Source of the DNA: an uncultured Desulfuromonadales bacterium
GTDB taxonomy: Bacteria; Desulfobacterota; Desulfuromonadia; Geobacterales; Pseudopelobacteraceae
Length of the DNA stretch: 54,093 nucleotides
Reading direction: 5' to 3'
Assembly (NCBI GenBank): GCA_903868145.1
Contig: CAIPTY010000084.1
Span: 1-54,093, forward strand
The notes under the pieces were generated by a model that saw nothing but the letters and a program-made list of their open reading frames with translations, ran no database searches and had not been told where the DNA came from. Made by a program: the position numbers and the translations under genes. Of this stretch, positions 14,765 to 23,544 are shown in pieces; position 1 is the stretch's first letter, and each line of letters begins with the position of its first letter.

Positions 14765-15673
14765 TCACCTCAACACCAGCATCATGGCAAAGGCTGAAAG
14801 AATCGTGGCACCGACCAGCAGCTGCGGGATACGCACCATCCTCAATCTGGCCATGACCGACTCGACGGTGCCGATTACAACAGCCAGAACAAGCATGCCG
14901 GCAATAAAAATTACCCAGTCAGCCAGCGCGATTCCTGTGCTGACAGGGAGGGCAACATTGATGAAAACCGCCCCAAGAACAAACAGTTTCAAGGCTGCGC
15001 CATAGAGAATCATTCCAAAGGCAGGTCCGCTGTGATCCAGAACCATAACCTCATGGATCATGGTCAATTCCAGGTGTGTGTTCGGGTCATCAAAGGGAAT
15101 GCGGCTGTTTTCCGCCAGCAGGGTGATGAAGAGCGCCGCTACCAGCAGCAGCATGCTGGCCCCGGAAGCAAACCATGTCGCGGATGTGGCGTGCGTCAGA
15201 ATGGTCGAAAGGGAGAGGGATTTGCTCAGGCGAGCCAGGGTAATCAGGGCAAAAAACAGTGTCGGTTCGGCAAGGCAGGAGAAAGTAACTTCACGGGCGG
15301 CTCCCATCCCCTCAAAACTTGAGCCGGTATCGAGGGCGGCAATGGTAGTGAAGAAGCGCGACAGCCCGAAAAGGTAGGTAAACAAAACAAGATCACCACT
15401 GAATGAAAGCGGCGCGGCATGACGACCCAGAGGGATAAGCAGGACAGCTATGAGAATCGCCGAAAGCGTTACCACAGGTCCGGCGCGAAAAACCCACGTT
15501 GTGGTGTCGCTGAAGACCGAGCCCTTGCGGAAAAGTTTGATCAGGTCGTAATAGGGCTGAAAATAGGGCGCCCCGACCCGGCCGGCAAATACCGCCTTTG
15601 TCTTGCCGATGACTCCCAGCAGAAGAGGCGGGAAGAGCAGCGCCACGGCGCAATGGATGATGATATCAGTCAT
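14765..15673 (-). CDS. Ehr/hydrogenase-4 component C (HyfC, NuoH-like)
   Basis: A 302-residue membrane subunit with about eight helices, homologous to NuoH/HyfC/EchB. Family landmarks are GRVGAPYFQPYYDLIKLFRKG near the N-terminus and the acidic loop AENSRIPFDDPNTHLELTMIHE, which in complex I forms the quinone-side link between the peripheral and membrane arms. Its presence shows the complex keeps the complete E-channel region even though the large subunit has lost nickel. A 69-bp gap separates it from the end of the HyfB-like gene, the largest gap inside this operon. Confidence 0.92.
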   Translation of the reverse strand: MTDIIIHCAVALLFPPLLLGVIGKTKAVFAGRVGAPYFQPYYDLIKLFRKGSVFSDTTTWVFRAGPVVTLSAILIAVLLIPLGRHAAPLSFSGDLVLFTYLFGLSRFFTTIAALDTGSSFEGMGAAREVTFSCLAEPTLFFALITLARLSKSLSLSTILTHATSATWFASGASMLLLVAALFITLLAENSRIPFDDPNTHLELTMIHEVMVLDHSGPAFGMILYGAALKLFVLGAVFINVALPVSTGIALADWVIFIAGMLVLAVVIGTVESVMARLRMVRIPQLLVGATILSAFAMMLVLR

Positions 15674-15742
15674 GAATGGTCATCTAGCCCCGAAAAACAT
15701 GATACGTACGTTAATAATGATGAAGCCGCTGAAAGCCATACC

Positions 15743-17758
15743 TCAATGTTTCCAGAACATCAGCACAAACAGCGTGGCAAATATATACAGCACATAGATA
15801 TTAATCTGTCCATGCTGCACCCTCCTGAGATAGGAAAAGGCCAGCCCTGTCCATTGGAAGATCGGCGTCAGGATCCGGTCAAGCACTGTTTCGGTGATGG
15901 TGTAGTCAAAACGGGAACCCACAGGTGGAATGAATGCTGCAAGTTCGGGGCGTCGGCGTTTGGGGGCAACGATTGCCTCCAGCAGATTCACCACCATCTC
16001 GCTGAAGGAGGTGCCGGTATATTGCATTCTGGCTGTCGGTTCAAGAAAGCCACATCCCCAGGTAGAGCCTTGGGAACGGGGTAAACGGCGCAACCGCCGG
16101 AGATATAACGTTCCAATTAGCATGATGAGCGTGATGAGCAGAATGTTTGCAATTGTCAGCGGCATGAGCGGCACCTGGCCGGTAATCTTGGCTATGACAG
16201 GCGGAGCCAGATTACCATAATAAGCGACCACCGGGGTCACCACGTTTACCAGCAGCAGCGGCGCCATCCCGGCAGCCAGACAGGCAATCGCAAGTAAGAT
16301 CATCGGCCCGGTCATTGTCGTTGGTGCTTCATGGGCGTGGGTGGCCGAGTCTGAGCGGGGAGTACCAAGGAATATGATCCCATAGAGTTTGACAAAGGTA
16401 ATGACCGCCAACCCGCCGACTAGGGCCAACACCGGCGCTACCAGTGCTGCCACCGGCATCGGGGCGACGATACCATCGGTGATTGCGCCGACATAGAGAA
16501 ACAGTTCTCCGACAAAACCATTGAGTGGCGGCAGGCCGCAGATAGCAAGGGAGCCGATCAAAAAGAGCGGCGATGTTATCGGCATGCGTCGTGCGAGTCC
16601 CCCCATGAGGTCTATCTCCCGGGTTCCGGCAGCATGGATCAGTACCCCGCTGCCCAGAAAGAGGAGCGACTTGAACAGTGCATGGTTGATGATGTGAATG
16701 AAGGCCCCGAAAAGACCGCACACCACCAGATACGGTGTCTGCATCTGGAGTCCTACCAGCGCCAGCCCGATGCCAATGAAAATAATACCGATATTTTCGA
16801 TGCTGCTGCAGGCCAGAAGGCGTTTCAGGTCACGTTGGCCGGCAGCCAGGGTAATTCCGTTTATTGCAGACCAGGCTCCCAGCAGAATAATGACCCAGCC
16901 AAGCCAGACCGGAAATCCGTCAAAAAAGGATAACGTCCGCAGGATGCCATAGACTCCCATCTTCAGCATTAAACCGGACATCATGGCCGAAACATGGCTG
17001 GGGGCATTGGCATGAGCGCCGGGCAGCCAGAAATGCAAAGGCATGAGACCAGCCTTGCCGCCAAAGCCGAACAATGCGGTCAGTATAACTACCGAAGCAA
17101 CCGGTAGAGTCTGGGAAAGGGAATGAAACGCTGGGAACAGGAATGTGCCGCTTGTTCCGCAGAGCAGTGAAAACGTTACAAACAGTGCCATGGTGCCGGT
17201 ATGGGTGGCAATGAGATAGATGATCCCCACCCGTTGTACGTCTGAATTCCGCTGTTCTGTGGTCAGCAGAAAATAGCCTGACAGGGCCATGACTTCCCAG
17301 GCCACGAGAAAGAGAACGCCGTGACGGGCCATGAGTACCATGACCATCGACGCGGCAAAGAGTCCCATAAATAACGTAAGCTTTCCCGCGTTGGCCTTTT
17401 CTCTGGCAGGCCAGTAGGCAAGTGAGTAGACTGAGACACATCCGGAAACCAGGAACAGGGGAAGGAGAAAAAGAGTGGAGAGATGATCAACGGATATGAG
17501 AACCTGGCCGAACGGCAGCGGCCAATCAATCTGATACACAGCCCCCGGATACCCGCTCAGGAGAGCAACGACGGCAGATTCACCCAGTAACGCTGCGATT
17601 ATGAACAGGAAAGTGGCTATTCGCTGGCTCAGAACAGGATTATGCAGCACAAGTCCGGGTACCCCGGAGAGGGCCATAAGTGTTGCTGCAATCAACAGGC
17701 ACAGTGTTGGATCACCGGACAGAAACAAGAACACCCCACGCCTGCGCTCTCCGTTCAC
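15743..17758 (-). CDS. Ehr/hydrogenase-4 component B (HyfB/HycC, NuoL-like)
   Basis: A 671-residue antiporter-like subunit, first gene of the Ehr operon. It has about 16 transmembrane segments. Conserved channel residues are the Glu in LFLVAWEVMALSGYFLL, the Lys in FGGKAGLMPLHFWLPGAH and the Lys in RDLKRLLACSSIENIG. The C-terminal extension (after about residue 500) ends in a final helix, VLYIFATLFVLMFW. With the HyfF-like subunit this gives the complex two antiporter-type pumps. The start codon is GTG 17758, about 65 bases after the predicted promoter start. Confidence 0.92.
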   Translation of the reverse strand: MNGERRRGVFLFLSGDPTLCLLIAATLMALSGVPGLVLHNPVLSQRIATFLFIIAALLGESAVVALLSGYPGAVYQIDWPLPFGQVLISVDHLSTLFLLPLFLVSGCVSVYSLAYWPAREKANAGKLTLFMGLFAASMVMVLMARHGVLFLVAWEVMALSGYFLLTTEQRNSDVQRVGIIYLIATHTGTMALFVTFSLLCGTSGTFLFPAFHSLSQTLPVASVVILTALFGFGGKAGLMPLHFWLPGAHANAPSHVSAMMSGLMLKMGVYGILRTLSFFDGFPVWLGWVIILLGAWSAINGITLAAGQRDLKRLLACSSIENIGIIFIGIGLALVGLQMQTPYLVVCGLFGAFIHIINHALFKSLLFLGSGVLIHAAGTREIDLMGGLARRMPITSPLFLIGSLAICGLPPLNGFVGELFLYVGAITDGIVAPMPVAALVAPVLALVGGLAVITFVKLYGIIFLGTPRSDSATHAHEAPTTMTGPMILLAIACLAAGMAPLLLVNVVTPVVAYYGNLAPPVIAKITGQVPLMPLTIANILLITLIMLIGTLYLRRLRRLPRSQGSTWGCGFLEPTARMQYTGTSFSEMVVNLLEAIVAPKRRRPELAAFIPPVGSRFDYTITETVLDRILTPIFQWTGLAFSYLRRVQHGQINIYVLYIFATLFVLMFWKH

Positions 17759-17830
17759 ATCCGGTCATGACGTGATGTCGGGCGGCATTAAACTTGATGT
17801 AGTTGTAAAAAATCATACCATGAGTCGGGC

Positions 17831-17859
17831 AATATATGTTACAAACGGAAACAGGTCAA
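17831..17859 (-). promoter_or_regulatory. Promoter of the Ehr operon
   Basis: On the minus strand TTGACC (17859-17854) and TATATT (17836-17831) lie 17 bases apart, a good sigma-70 promoter. It faces the divergent HTH-EIIA gene, and the 220-bp shared region could hold that protein's binding site. Confidence 0.65.
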
Positions 17860-17981
17860 TAATATTATAGCATTATGAAATACCAAAACATTTATCTTTC
17901 ACCCGGACAGGACACCTCGTCATCAATGAGACCCGCAAATTCCCCGACTCCATGTAAGTAGAACTAGATAAAGGATACTCC

Positions 17982-18668
17982 ATGTTGCTTGAACCCTCCG
18001 AGGCCGCACAGGCCCTGAACGTAGATGAAAAGTCAGTGCTTCGCTGGATCAAAAAAGATCATTTGCCTGCGGAGTCTCTCCAGGGAGATTACCGGATCAA
18101 CCCCGTGGACCTTCTGGAATGGGCAACGGAGCGTGGCATAAAGGTTAATCCGGCTCTCTACAAGATGCCGGAAGCGGATAGTTGTCCGTTGCCGAATCTG
18201 AGCCAGGCGCTGAAGGCCGGCGGCATTCATTGCGGATTTCCGGGAACCGACAAGGAAACGGTACTGCGTAATGCTGTTGCTATCCTGGATCTGCCAGCGG
18301 AGATCGATCCCGACTTTATCCTGCAAGTCCTGCTGGCACGGGAAGCCATGGGGACAACTGCAGTTGGCGACGGGATTGCGATACCCCATGTGCGCAATCC
18401 GATCCTGGTCCAGTTGCCCGTCCCGAAGATTGCCCTCTGCTTCCTCTCGGAACCGGTTGACTTTGGGGCGTTGGATGGCAAACCGGTTCAGATACTCTTT
18501 ACCATCATCTCGCCGACTATCAGGATGCATCTGCATCTGCTCTCAAAACTGGCCTATTGTCTGAGGGATCAACGTTTGCGAGATATTCTTGGCAGGCAGT
18601 GCAATGCCGAGGGAATTATGGCCGCCGTTCTTGAAATTGAAAACGATATCGGAAAATCCGCTTCATGA
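17982..18668 (+). CDS. HTH-EIIA(Ntr) regulator (PtsN-like)
   Basis: A 228-residue protein with two domains. Residues 1-60 are an excisionase/MerR-type helix-turn-helix (EPSEAAQALNVDEKSVLRWIKKDHLPA). Residues about 75-222 are a PTS EIIA(Ntr) domain with the phosphorylatable His136 in GIAIPHVRNP. Such a fusion suggests a DNA-binding or protein-binding switch set by the nitrogen-type phosphotransferase cascade. It is divergent from the Ehr operon and is the natural candidate for its regulator, though that is inference from position. No PtsP or HPr gene is present in the window. Confidence 0.88.
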   Translation: MLLEPSEAAQALNVDEKSVLRWIKKDHLPAESLQGDYRINPVDLLEWATERGIKVNPALYKMPEADSCPLPNLSQALKAGGIHCGFPGTDKETVLRNAVAILDLPAEIDPDFILQVLLAREAMGTTAVGDGIAIPHVRNPILVQLPVPKIALCFLSEPVDFGALDGKPVQILFTIISPTIRMHLHLLSKLAYCLRDQRLRDILGRQCNAEGIMAAVLEIENDIGKSAS

Positions 18669-18906
18669 CCACTCATCTGCCGGCAACATAAACAAACCTC
18701 ACATCAAATAATTCATAATATACCATGGTTCTATTATTACATTGACATTCATACAGAAAAATTTATGCTGTCATCGGTGACGTACACTTGGCGTTCATGC
18801 TCACACAAAAATATGTTGCTATTTTTAAAGTAATTGTGTAAAGAATGTTTTTATTATAGCTGTAATCAGTTTCTGGTCGTAAGCACTAACTATTTGTTTT
18901 AATGAA

Positions 18907-18935
18907 TTAACAGTTCCAGTTCTGTTCAGGATAAT
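18907..18935 (+). promoter_or_regulatory. Promoter of the hdr-flx operon
   Basis: TTAACA (18907-18912), 17 bases, GATAAT (18930-18935), 22 bases before the start codon region. A second candidate, TTGACA (18742) with TATGCT (18764) spaced by 16, lies further upstream in this AT-rich 295-bp interval, which otherwise shows no gene. Confidence 0.55.
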
Positions 18936-18963
18936 TCTACTATAGATAAAAAGGACGTCTGGC

Positions 18964-19548
18964 TTGAAAAAGAAAAAGATGATCATCTCGCAGGAAACCA
19001 TGGATGTTGATTTCGTCCGAAAGGTCGAGTCACTTTCTGGAACATCGGTTCGGCGCTGCTTCCAATGCGGCAAATGTTCGGCCGGATGTCCCATGGCAAC
19101 CTTCATGGAGCATCCACCCAACCGGGTTGTGCGCCTGCTGCAGCTGGGTCAATGGCAACGCATCCTTGCCGGTCGATCCATCTGGTACTGCGCCTCCTGT
19201 GAAACCTGTTCCACCCGCTGCCCCAACAAGGTGCATCTGGCCTCCATCATGGACGCCCTGCGCAAACTCTCCTGGGATGCGGAAGGACCATCCAAGGAGA
19301 GCTATGTTCAACTGGCCAACAAGCTCTTTCTCCAGAACATCCGCACCTACGGCCGACAGTACGAAATGAGGCTCGCCGCCGTATTCAACGTCAAATCCGG
19401 CCAATTTCTGAAAGACCTGATGCTTGGCCCGAAACTGCTCGCCAAAGGCAAACTGAAAATGTTCCATCATAAAAACAAGAACATGACCGAAATCGAAAAG
19501 ATATTCACCCGCATTGAAGCAATGCGTCACAAGGGGGAGGCTCTGTGA
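18964..19548 (+). CDS. hdrC: Heterodisulfide reductase subunit C (HdrC)
   Basis: A 194-residue soluble iron-sulfur protein with two classical 4Fe-4S motifs: CFQCGKCSAGCP (Cys32, 35, 38, 42) and CASCETCSTRCP (Cys76, 79, 82, 86). It passes electrons between HdrA and HdrB. TTG 18964 is taken as start because aaggacg lies about eight bases upstream; the next in-frame ATG (18979) is too far from it. The C-terminal 80 residues are basic and helical. There is no membrane segment, so the complex is cytoplasmic. The stop overlaps the hdrB start by four bases. Confidence 0.93.
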   Translation: MKKKKMIISQETMDVDFVRKVESLSGTSVRRCFQCGKCSAGCPMATFMEHPPNRVVRLLQLGQWQRILAGRSIWYCASCETCSTRCPNKVHLASIMDALRKLSWDAEGPSKESYVQLANKLFLQNIRTYGRQYEMRLAAVFNVKSGQFLKDLMLGPKLLAKGKLKMFHHKNKNMTEIEKIFTRIEAMRHKGEAL

Positions 19549-20432
19549 GCGAATCAACTCCTCTTAAATATGCCTATTATCCCGGATGTTCGCTGCACGC
19601 ATCGGCCGGCGAGTATGACCTTTCAACCCGCGAACTCTTCAAGGAACTTGAGATCGGCCTGACCGAAGTGCCCGACTGGTTCTGCTGTGGAGCCACACCG
19701 GCCCATAACGTGGACGAACTGCTGTCGCTGTCCCTGTGCGCCAAGAATCTTGAGCTTGCCGAGCAGGTCGAAGGGGATCTGGCCGTTGCCTGCGCGGCAT
19801 GCTTCTCGCGCCTCAAGACCACCCAGCATGTTCTTGCCGAGAGCGACGTCAAGCGCAAGCAGGTGGAAAAGGCCATCGATGCTCCCCTGAAAATTGACGG
19901 CAAGGTTAAACATCTGCTCGATATCATCGCCCACGACCTGGGGTTGGAAAAGCTGAAATCCGCCGTCAAAAAACCTTTGGCCGGTCTCAAGGTGGCCTGC
20001 TACTACGGCTGTCTGCTGACCCGTCCGACCGATGTACCGAATCTGGACTGCGTTGAAGCGCCCACGATCATGGAGGATGTGCTCGCGGCGGTCGGCGCCG
20101 AGACCGTTCCCTGGACCCACCGTCTGGAATGCTGCGGCGCCAACTTCACCCTCTCGCGACCCGGCGTTGTCATACAGCTCACCAATGCCATACTCGATTC
20201 GGCAAAAGCCGCCGGAGCGGACTGTGTCATGGTGGGCTGCCCGCTGTGTCACGGAAATCTTGACATTCGCCAGAAAGAGATCGAAGGCGTCTACAACACC
20301 AGTTACGCCCTGCCGGTCTTCTACATCACCCAACTGGTCGGCATGGCCTGCGGGCTCTCCCCCGAGAAACTGGGACTGGGGGCGCTCATAGTAAACCCGA
20401 TGCCCCTGCTCAAATCGAAGGGTCTGGTGTGA
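19545..20432 (+). CDS. hdrB: Heterodisulfide reductase subunit B (HdrB)
   Basis: A 295-residue catalytic subunit with two CCG domains. The first contains YYPGCSLH, FCCGAT and CAACFSR; the second CYYGCLL, ECCGANF and CPLCHGN. In methanogens these cysteines hold two unusual 4Fe-4S clusters that cleave the CoM-CoB disulfide. In bacteria the disulfide substrate is not settled; DsrC-type proteins have been proposed. The start GTG 19545 overlaps the hdrC stop, and the stop overlaps the response-regulator start, each by four bases. Confidence 0.93.
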   Translation: MSESTPLKYAYYPGCSLHASAGEYDLSTRELFKELEIGLTEVPDWFCCGATPAHNVDELLSLSLCAKNLELAEQVEGDLAVACAACFSRLKTTQHVLAESDVKRKQVEKAIDAPLKIDGKVKHLLDIIAHDLGLEKLKSAVKKPLAGLKVACYYGCLLTRPTDVPNLDCVEAPTIMEDVLAAVGAETVPWTHRLECCGANFTLSRPGVVIQLTNAILDSAKAAGADCVMVGCPLCHGNLDIRQKEIEGVYNTSYALPVFYITQLVGMACGLSPEKLGLGALIVNPMPLLKSKGLV

Positions 20433-20845
20433 CACAACCGCTGCGCTGTCTGGTGGTTGATGACGATGAGCTGAGTCGGGAAATGCTGGTCGCCATGCTG
20501 GCGGACTGTGCAGTGTGTGATGTCGTTTGCAACGGCAAAGAGGCTGTTGAAAGGTTTGCAAAGTCCCTCACATCAATCGGCTATGACGTGATCTTTCTCG
20601 ATATACTCATGCCGGAGATGGATGGTCACGAAGCGTCCCGAATAATTCGTCAGATGGAACAGGAACGCGGCATCAGCCCGGACAGGGGAGTCAACATTGT
20701 TGTTCTGACCTCCCTCAATACGCCGGATGATATAATTCAATCCTACATGTCGGCCCAGTCGGCGGCTCACCTGATAAAACCGGTCAAACCGGAAAAGCTG
20801 AAGAAGACCCTGCACAGAATGGGGCTGATCCCTGAAGAGGTTTAA
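20429..20845 (+). CDS. CheY-like single-domain response regulator inside the hdr operon
   Basis: A 138-residue receiver domain without an output domain. The acidic pocket is VVDDDE (about 10-14), the phosphoryl-acceptor Asp58 is in IFLDILMPEMDG, the switch Thr is in VVLTSLN and the conserved Lys in HLIKPVKP. It starts with GTG inside the hdrB stop (GTGA overlap) and ends directly before the hdrA ATG, so all three are made from coupled translation. A receiver between HdrB and HdrA suggests either direct regulation of the Hdr complex by phosphorylation or a hitchhiking signalling gene. The cognate kinase is not identified; the kinase at 26996 carries its own receiver. Confidence 0.92.
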   Translation: MTQPLRCLVVDDDELSREMLVAMLADCAVCDVVCNGKEAVERFAKSLTSIGYDVIFLDILMPEMDGHEASRIIRQMEQERGISPDRGVNIVVLTSLNTPDDIIQSYMSAQSAAHLIKPVKPEKLKKTLHRMGLIPEEV

Positions 20846-22843
20846 ATGTCCAGAATAGGCGTATTCATCTGCCATTGCGGCGAGAACATATCCAGAACCG
20901 TTGATGTGGCACGGGTGGCGGCGGAAGTAGGCAAGCTGCCGGGTGTAGCTTTCTCCACCGACTACAAGTACATGTGTTCCGACCCGGGGCAGACCCTGCT
21001 GAAGAAAACCATCCAGGATCAGAAGCTCTCCCACGTCGTCGTTGCGGCCTGCTCTCCCCGCATGCACGAGCGCACCTTCAGGAAGGCCGTCGAAGCCGCC
21101 GGATTGAACCCGTTTTTATGCGAGATGGCCAACATCCGCGAGCACTGTTCCTGGGTCCACGAGAACATCGAGGAAGCCACTGTCAAGGCCACTGAAATCG
21201 TCGGCATGATGGTCGAACGGGTCAAGAAGAATCGCGTTCTCCCCACCATCACGGTACCCGTAACCAAAAGGTCGCTGGTCATCGGCGGCGGCATCGCCGG
21301 AATACAGGCGGCGCTGGACATTGCCGACGGCGGTCACGAGGTCATTCTGGTCGAACGCGAACCTTCCATCGGCGGCCACATGGCCCAACTCTCCGAAACC
21401 TTCCCGACCCTTGACTGTTCCCAGTGCATCATGACCCCCAAGATGGTGGATGTCGCCAACCACCCTAAAATTACACTTTATACCTATTCCGAGATCGAAC
21501 TTGTCGAGGGTTACATCGGCAATTTCCAGATCACAATCAGGAAAAAAGCACGCTCGGTCGATGAGGACAAATGCACCGGCTGCGGGGTCTGCATGACCAA
21601 ATGCCCGATAAAGAAGATTCCCAACAAATTCGACTGCAACCTGGGCATGCGCCCGGCCATCTACGTTCCCTTCCCCCAGGCTGTGCCCAACACCCCGGTC
21701 ATCGACCGTGATAACTGCACAAAATTCAAGACCGGTAAATGCGGCCTCTGCCAGAAAGTCTGCGGCCCTGGCGCCGTGGACTACGAACAGGAAGATACCC
21801 TGATTGTCGAACCGGTCGGCGCCATCGTGGTGGCAACCGGCTTCGACCTCTACACCATTGCCGAAAAGCCCAAAGGCTCCCCCATCAAAGGCTACGGCGA
21901 ATTTGGACACGGCAAAATACCGGATGTCATCGACGGCATGACCTTCGAGAGACTCGCCTCGGCGTCCGGCCCCACCGGCGGCAAAATCCTGCGCCCTTCC
22001 GACGGGAAGGAACCGAAGCAAATCGTCTTTATCCAGTGCATCGGCTCTCGTGCAAGAGAAAAAGGGATCTCCTACTGTTCCAAAGTCTGCTGCATGTATA
22101 CCGCCAAGCACACCATGCTGTACCACCACAAAGTGCACGACGGGCAGGCATATGTCTTCTTCATGGACGCCCGCACCCCCGGCAAGAGCTACGATGAATT
22201 CTGGCGCAGATCAATTGAAGAGGAAGAAGCGGTCTACATCCGGGGTATGGTATCGCGTCTCTATCAGAAGGGTAAAAAGATCGTCGTGATGGGGAGCGAC
22301 ATCGCCGTAGGCGTCCAGGTCGAGATCGAAGCCGACATGGTGGTTCTGGCCACGGCCATTCAGCCTCAGGCAGGAGCCGACACCCTGGCCCAGAAACTGG
22401 GCATCTCCTACGATAAATACAACTTCTACTCCGAAGCCCACGCCAAGCTGCGCCCCGTGGAATGTGCCACCGCCGGTATCTACCTGGCTGGCGCCTGCCA
22501 GGGTCCCAAAGACATCCCGGATACTGTCTCCCAGGCCTCCGCAGCAGCAGCCAAAGTCATGGCGCTGTTTTCCAAGGATAAACTGGAACGGGAACCGATC
22601 GTGGCCAGGGTTAAGGAATCGGCCTGTGTCGGCTGTTTTGCCTGCAAGAAGGTCTGCGCCTACGGTGCGATTGAGGAGAAGGAAATCAGGGACCGCCAGG
22701 GCAATCTTGTAAAAGTTGTTGCCTACGTCAACCCCGGCGTATGCAGCGGTTGCGGCACCTGTCAGGCCACCTGCCCTTCCAAGTGCGTGGAACTGGATGG
22801 GTATACGGATGAACAGATAGTCGCGATGATAGAGGCACTGTAA
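20846..22843 (+). CDS. hdrA: Heterodisulfide reductase subunit A (HdrA), flavin-containing
   Basis: A 665-residue flavo-iron-sulfur subunit. In order: an N-terminal domain (FICHCGENIS), the FAD-binding GGGIAGIQAALDIADGG with ERE and GGHMAQ, the HdrA hallmark FPTLDCSQCIMTPKM, a 4Fe-4S motif CTGCGVCMTKCP, a second inserted set CGLCQKVC, and a C-terminal ferredoxin with CVGCFACKKVC and CSGCGTCQATCPSKC. HdrA is the electron-bifurcating centre: electrons from the Flx side split between ferredoxin and HdrB. The domain set is complete. A 175-bp palindromic repeat separates it from flxD. Confidence 0.93.
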   Translation: MSRIGVFICHCGENISRTVDVARVAAEVGKLPGVAFSTDYKYMCSDPGQTLLKKTIQDQKLSHVVVAACSPRMHERTFRKAVEAAGLNPFLCEMANIREHCSWVHENIEEATVKATEIVGMMVERVKKNRVLPTITVPVTKRSLVIGGGIAGIQAALDIADGGHEVILVEREPSIGGHMAQLSETFPTLDCSQCIMTPKMVDVANHPKITLYTYSEIELVEGYIGNFQITIRKKARSVDEDKCTGCGVCMTKCPIKKIPNKFDCNLGMRPAIYVPFPQAVPNTPVIDRDNCTKFKTGKCGLCQKVCGPGAVDYEQEDTLIVEPVGAIVVATGFDLYTIAEKPKGSPIKGYGEFGHGKIPDVIDGMTFERLASASGPTGGKILRPSDGKEPKQIVFIQCIGSRAREKGISYCSKVCCMYTAKHTMLYHHKVHDGQAYVFFMDARTPGKSYDEFWRRSIEEEEAVYIRGMVSRLYQKGKKIVVMGSDIAVGVQVEIEADMVVLATAIQPQAGADTLAQKLGISYDKYNFYSEAHAKLRPVECATAGIYLAGACQGPKDIPDTVSQASAAAAKVMALFSKDKLEREPIVARVKESACVGCFACKKVCAYGAIEEKEIRDRQGNLVKVVAYVNPGVCSGCGTCQATCPSKCVELDGYTDEQIVAMIEAL

Positions 22844-22854
22844 AATCAGAATCC

Positions 22855-23002
22855 ACCTCAGAGTCACAGAGATCTCTGAGGAATTTAACGACAGAGAAAA
22901 CAAGGGGAAATAAAGCTTTAGCCCCAAAAAGATGTATGCTTTTATGTATCTAAAAAGGTTTTTTTGTTTTCTCAGTGTCCTCTGTGACTCTGTGGTGAAA
23001 AG
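22855..23002. repeat. Long palindromic repeat between hdrA and flxD
   Basis: Outer arms cagagtcacagag (22861 region) and ctctgtgactctg (22979 region) pair, with further pairing of gagaaaacaa and ttgttttctc inside. The hairpin spans nearly the whole hdrA-flxD gap. It is of the same type as 25500-25643 and 1-270. Being transcribed within the operon, it should form a large RNA hairpin that could affect mRNA stability or relative expression of the Hdr and Flx parts. Confidence 0.82.
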
Positions 23003-23018
23003 ATTTAAAGGATTTAAA

Positions 23019-23519
23019 ATGCACACTGAAAAACCGAAAAATTCATTTGAACCCAAGATCATCGCCTTCGTCTGCACCTGGTGCACATACGCCGGTGCCG
23101 ACCTGGCCGGTACATCGCGCATGCAGTATCCGTCAAACGTGCGGGTACTCAAGTTCCCCTGCACCGGCCGCATCGATCCGGTCTTTATCCTCAAGGCCTT
23201 TCAGCAGGGGGCCGACGGGGTGCTGGTCTCCGGCTGCCATCCGGGCGACTGTCACTACATCGCCGGAAACTTCCATGCCCGCAGAAGATTCGCCGCCTTC
23301 AGAAAGCTGCTGGAGTTCATCGGCGTTGACCTGAACCGCCTGCAGTTCTCGTGGGTTTCGGCCGCCGAGGGGGGGAAATGGGTCGAGGTAGTGACCGACC
23401 TGACCGAACGGGTCAGAAGCATGGGACCGATGGTGGAGTTCAAGGAGCTGGCCATGGAAGAGCAGTGGTCCGGAACCATCGACACTCCGGAACTGAAAGA
23501 AGCGTATAACCAAATCTGA
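23019..23519 (+). CDS. flxD: FlxD / MvhD-family iron-sulfur subunit
   Basis: A 166-residue MvhD-domain protein that links HdrA to its electron-donating partner. Cysteines typical of the family are in FVCTWCTYAGADLAG, KFPCTGRIDP and SGCHPGDCHY and bind a 2Fe-2S cluster. ATG 23019 (MHTEKPKNSFEP) is the start: aaagga lies just upstream, and longer frames would run into the palindromic repeat. In methanogens MvhD connects the hydrogenase to HdrA; here the partner is the Flx NAD(P)H dehydrogenase. Confidence 0.9.
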   Translation: MHTEKPKNSFEPKIIAFVCTWCTYAGADLAGTSRMQYPSNVRVLKFPCTGRIDPVFILKAFQQGADGVLVSGCHPGDCHYIAGNFHARRRFAAFRKLLEFIGVDLNRLQFSWVSAAEGGKWVEVVTDLTERVRSMGPMVEFKELAMEEQWSGTIDTPELKEAYNQI

Positions 23520-23544
23520 TTTGAGACAGTTTTAAGGTGTTTAC

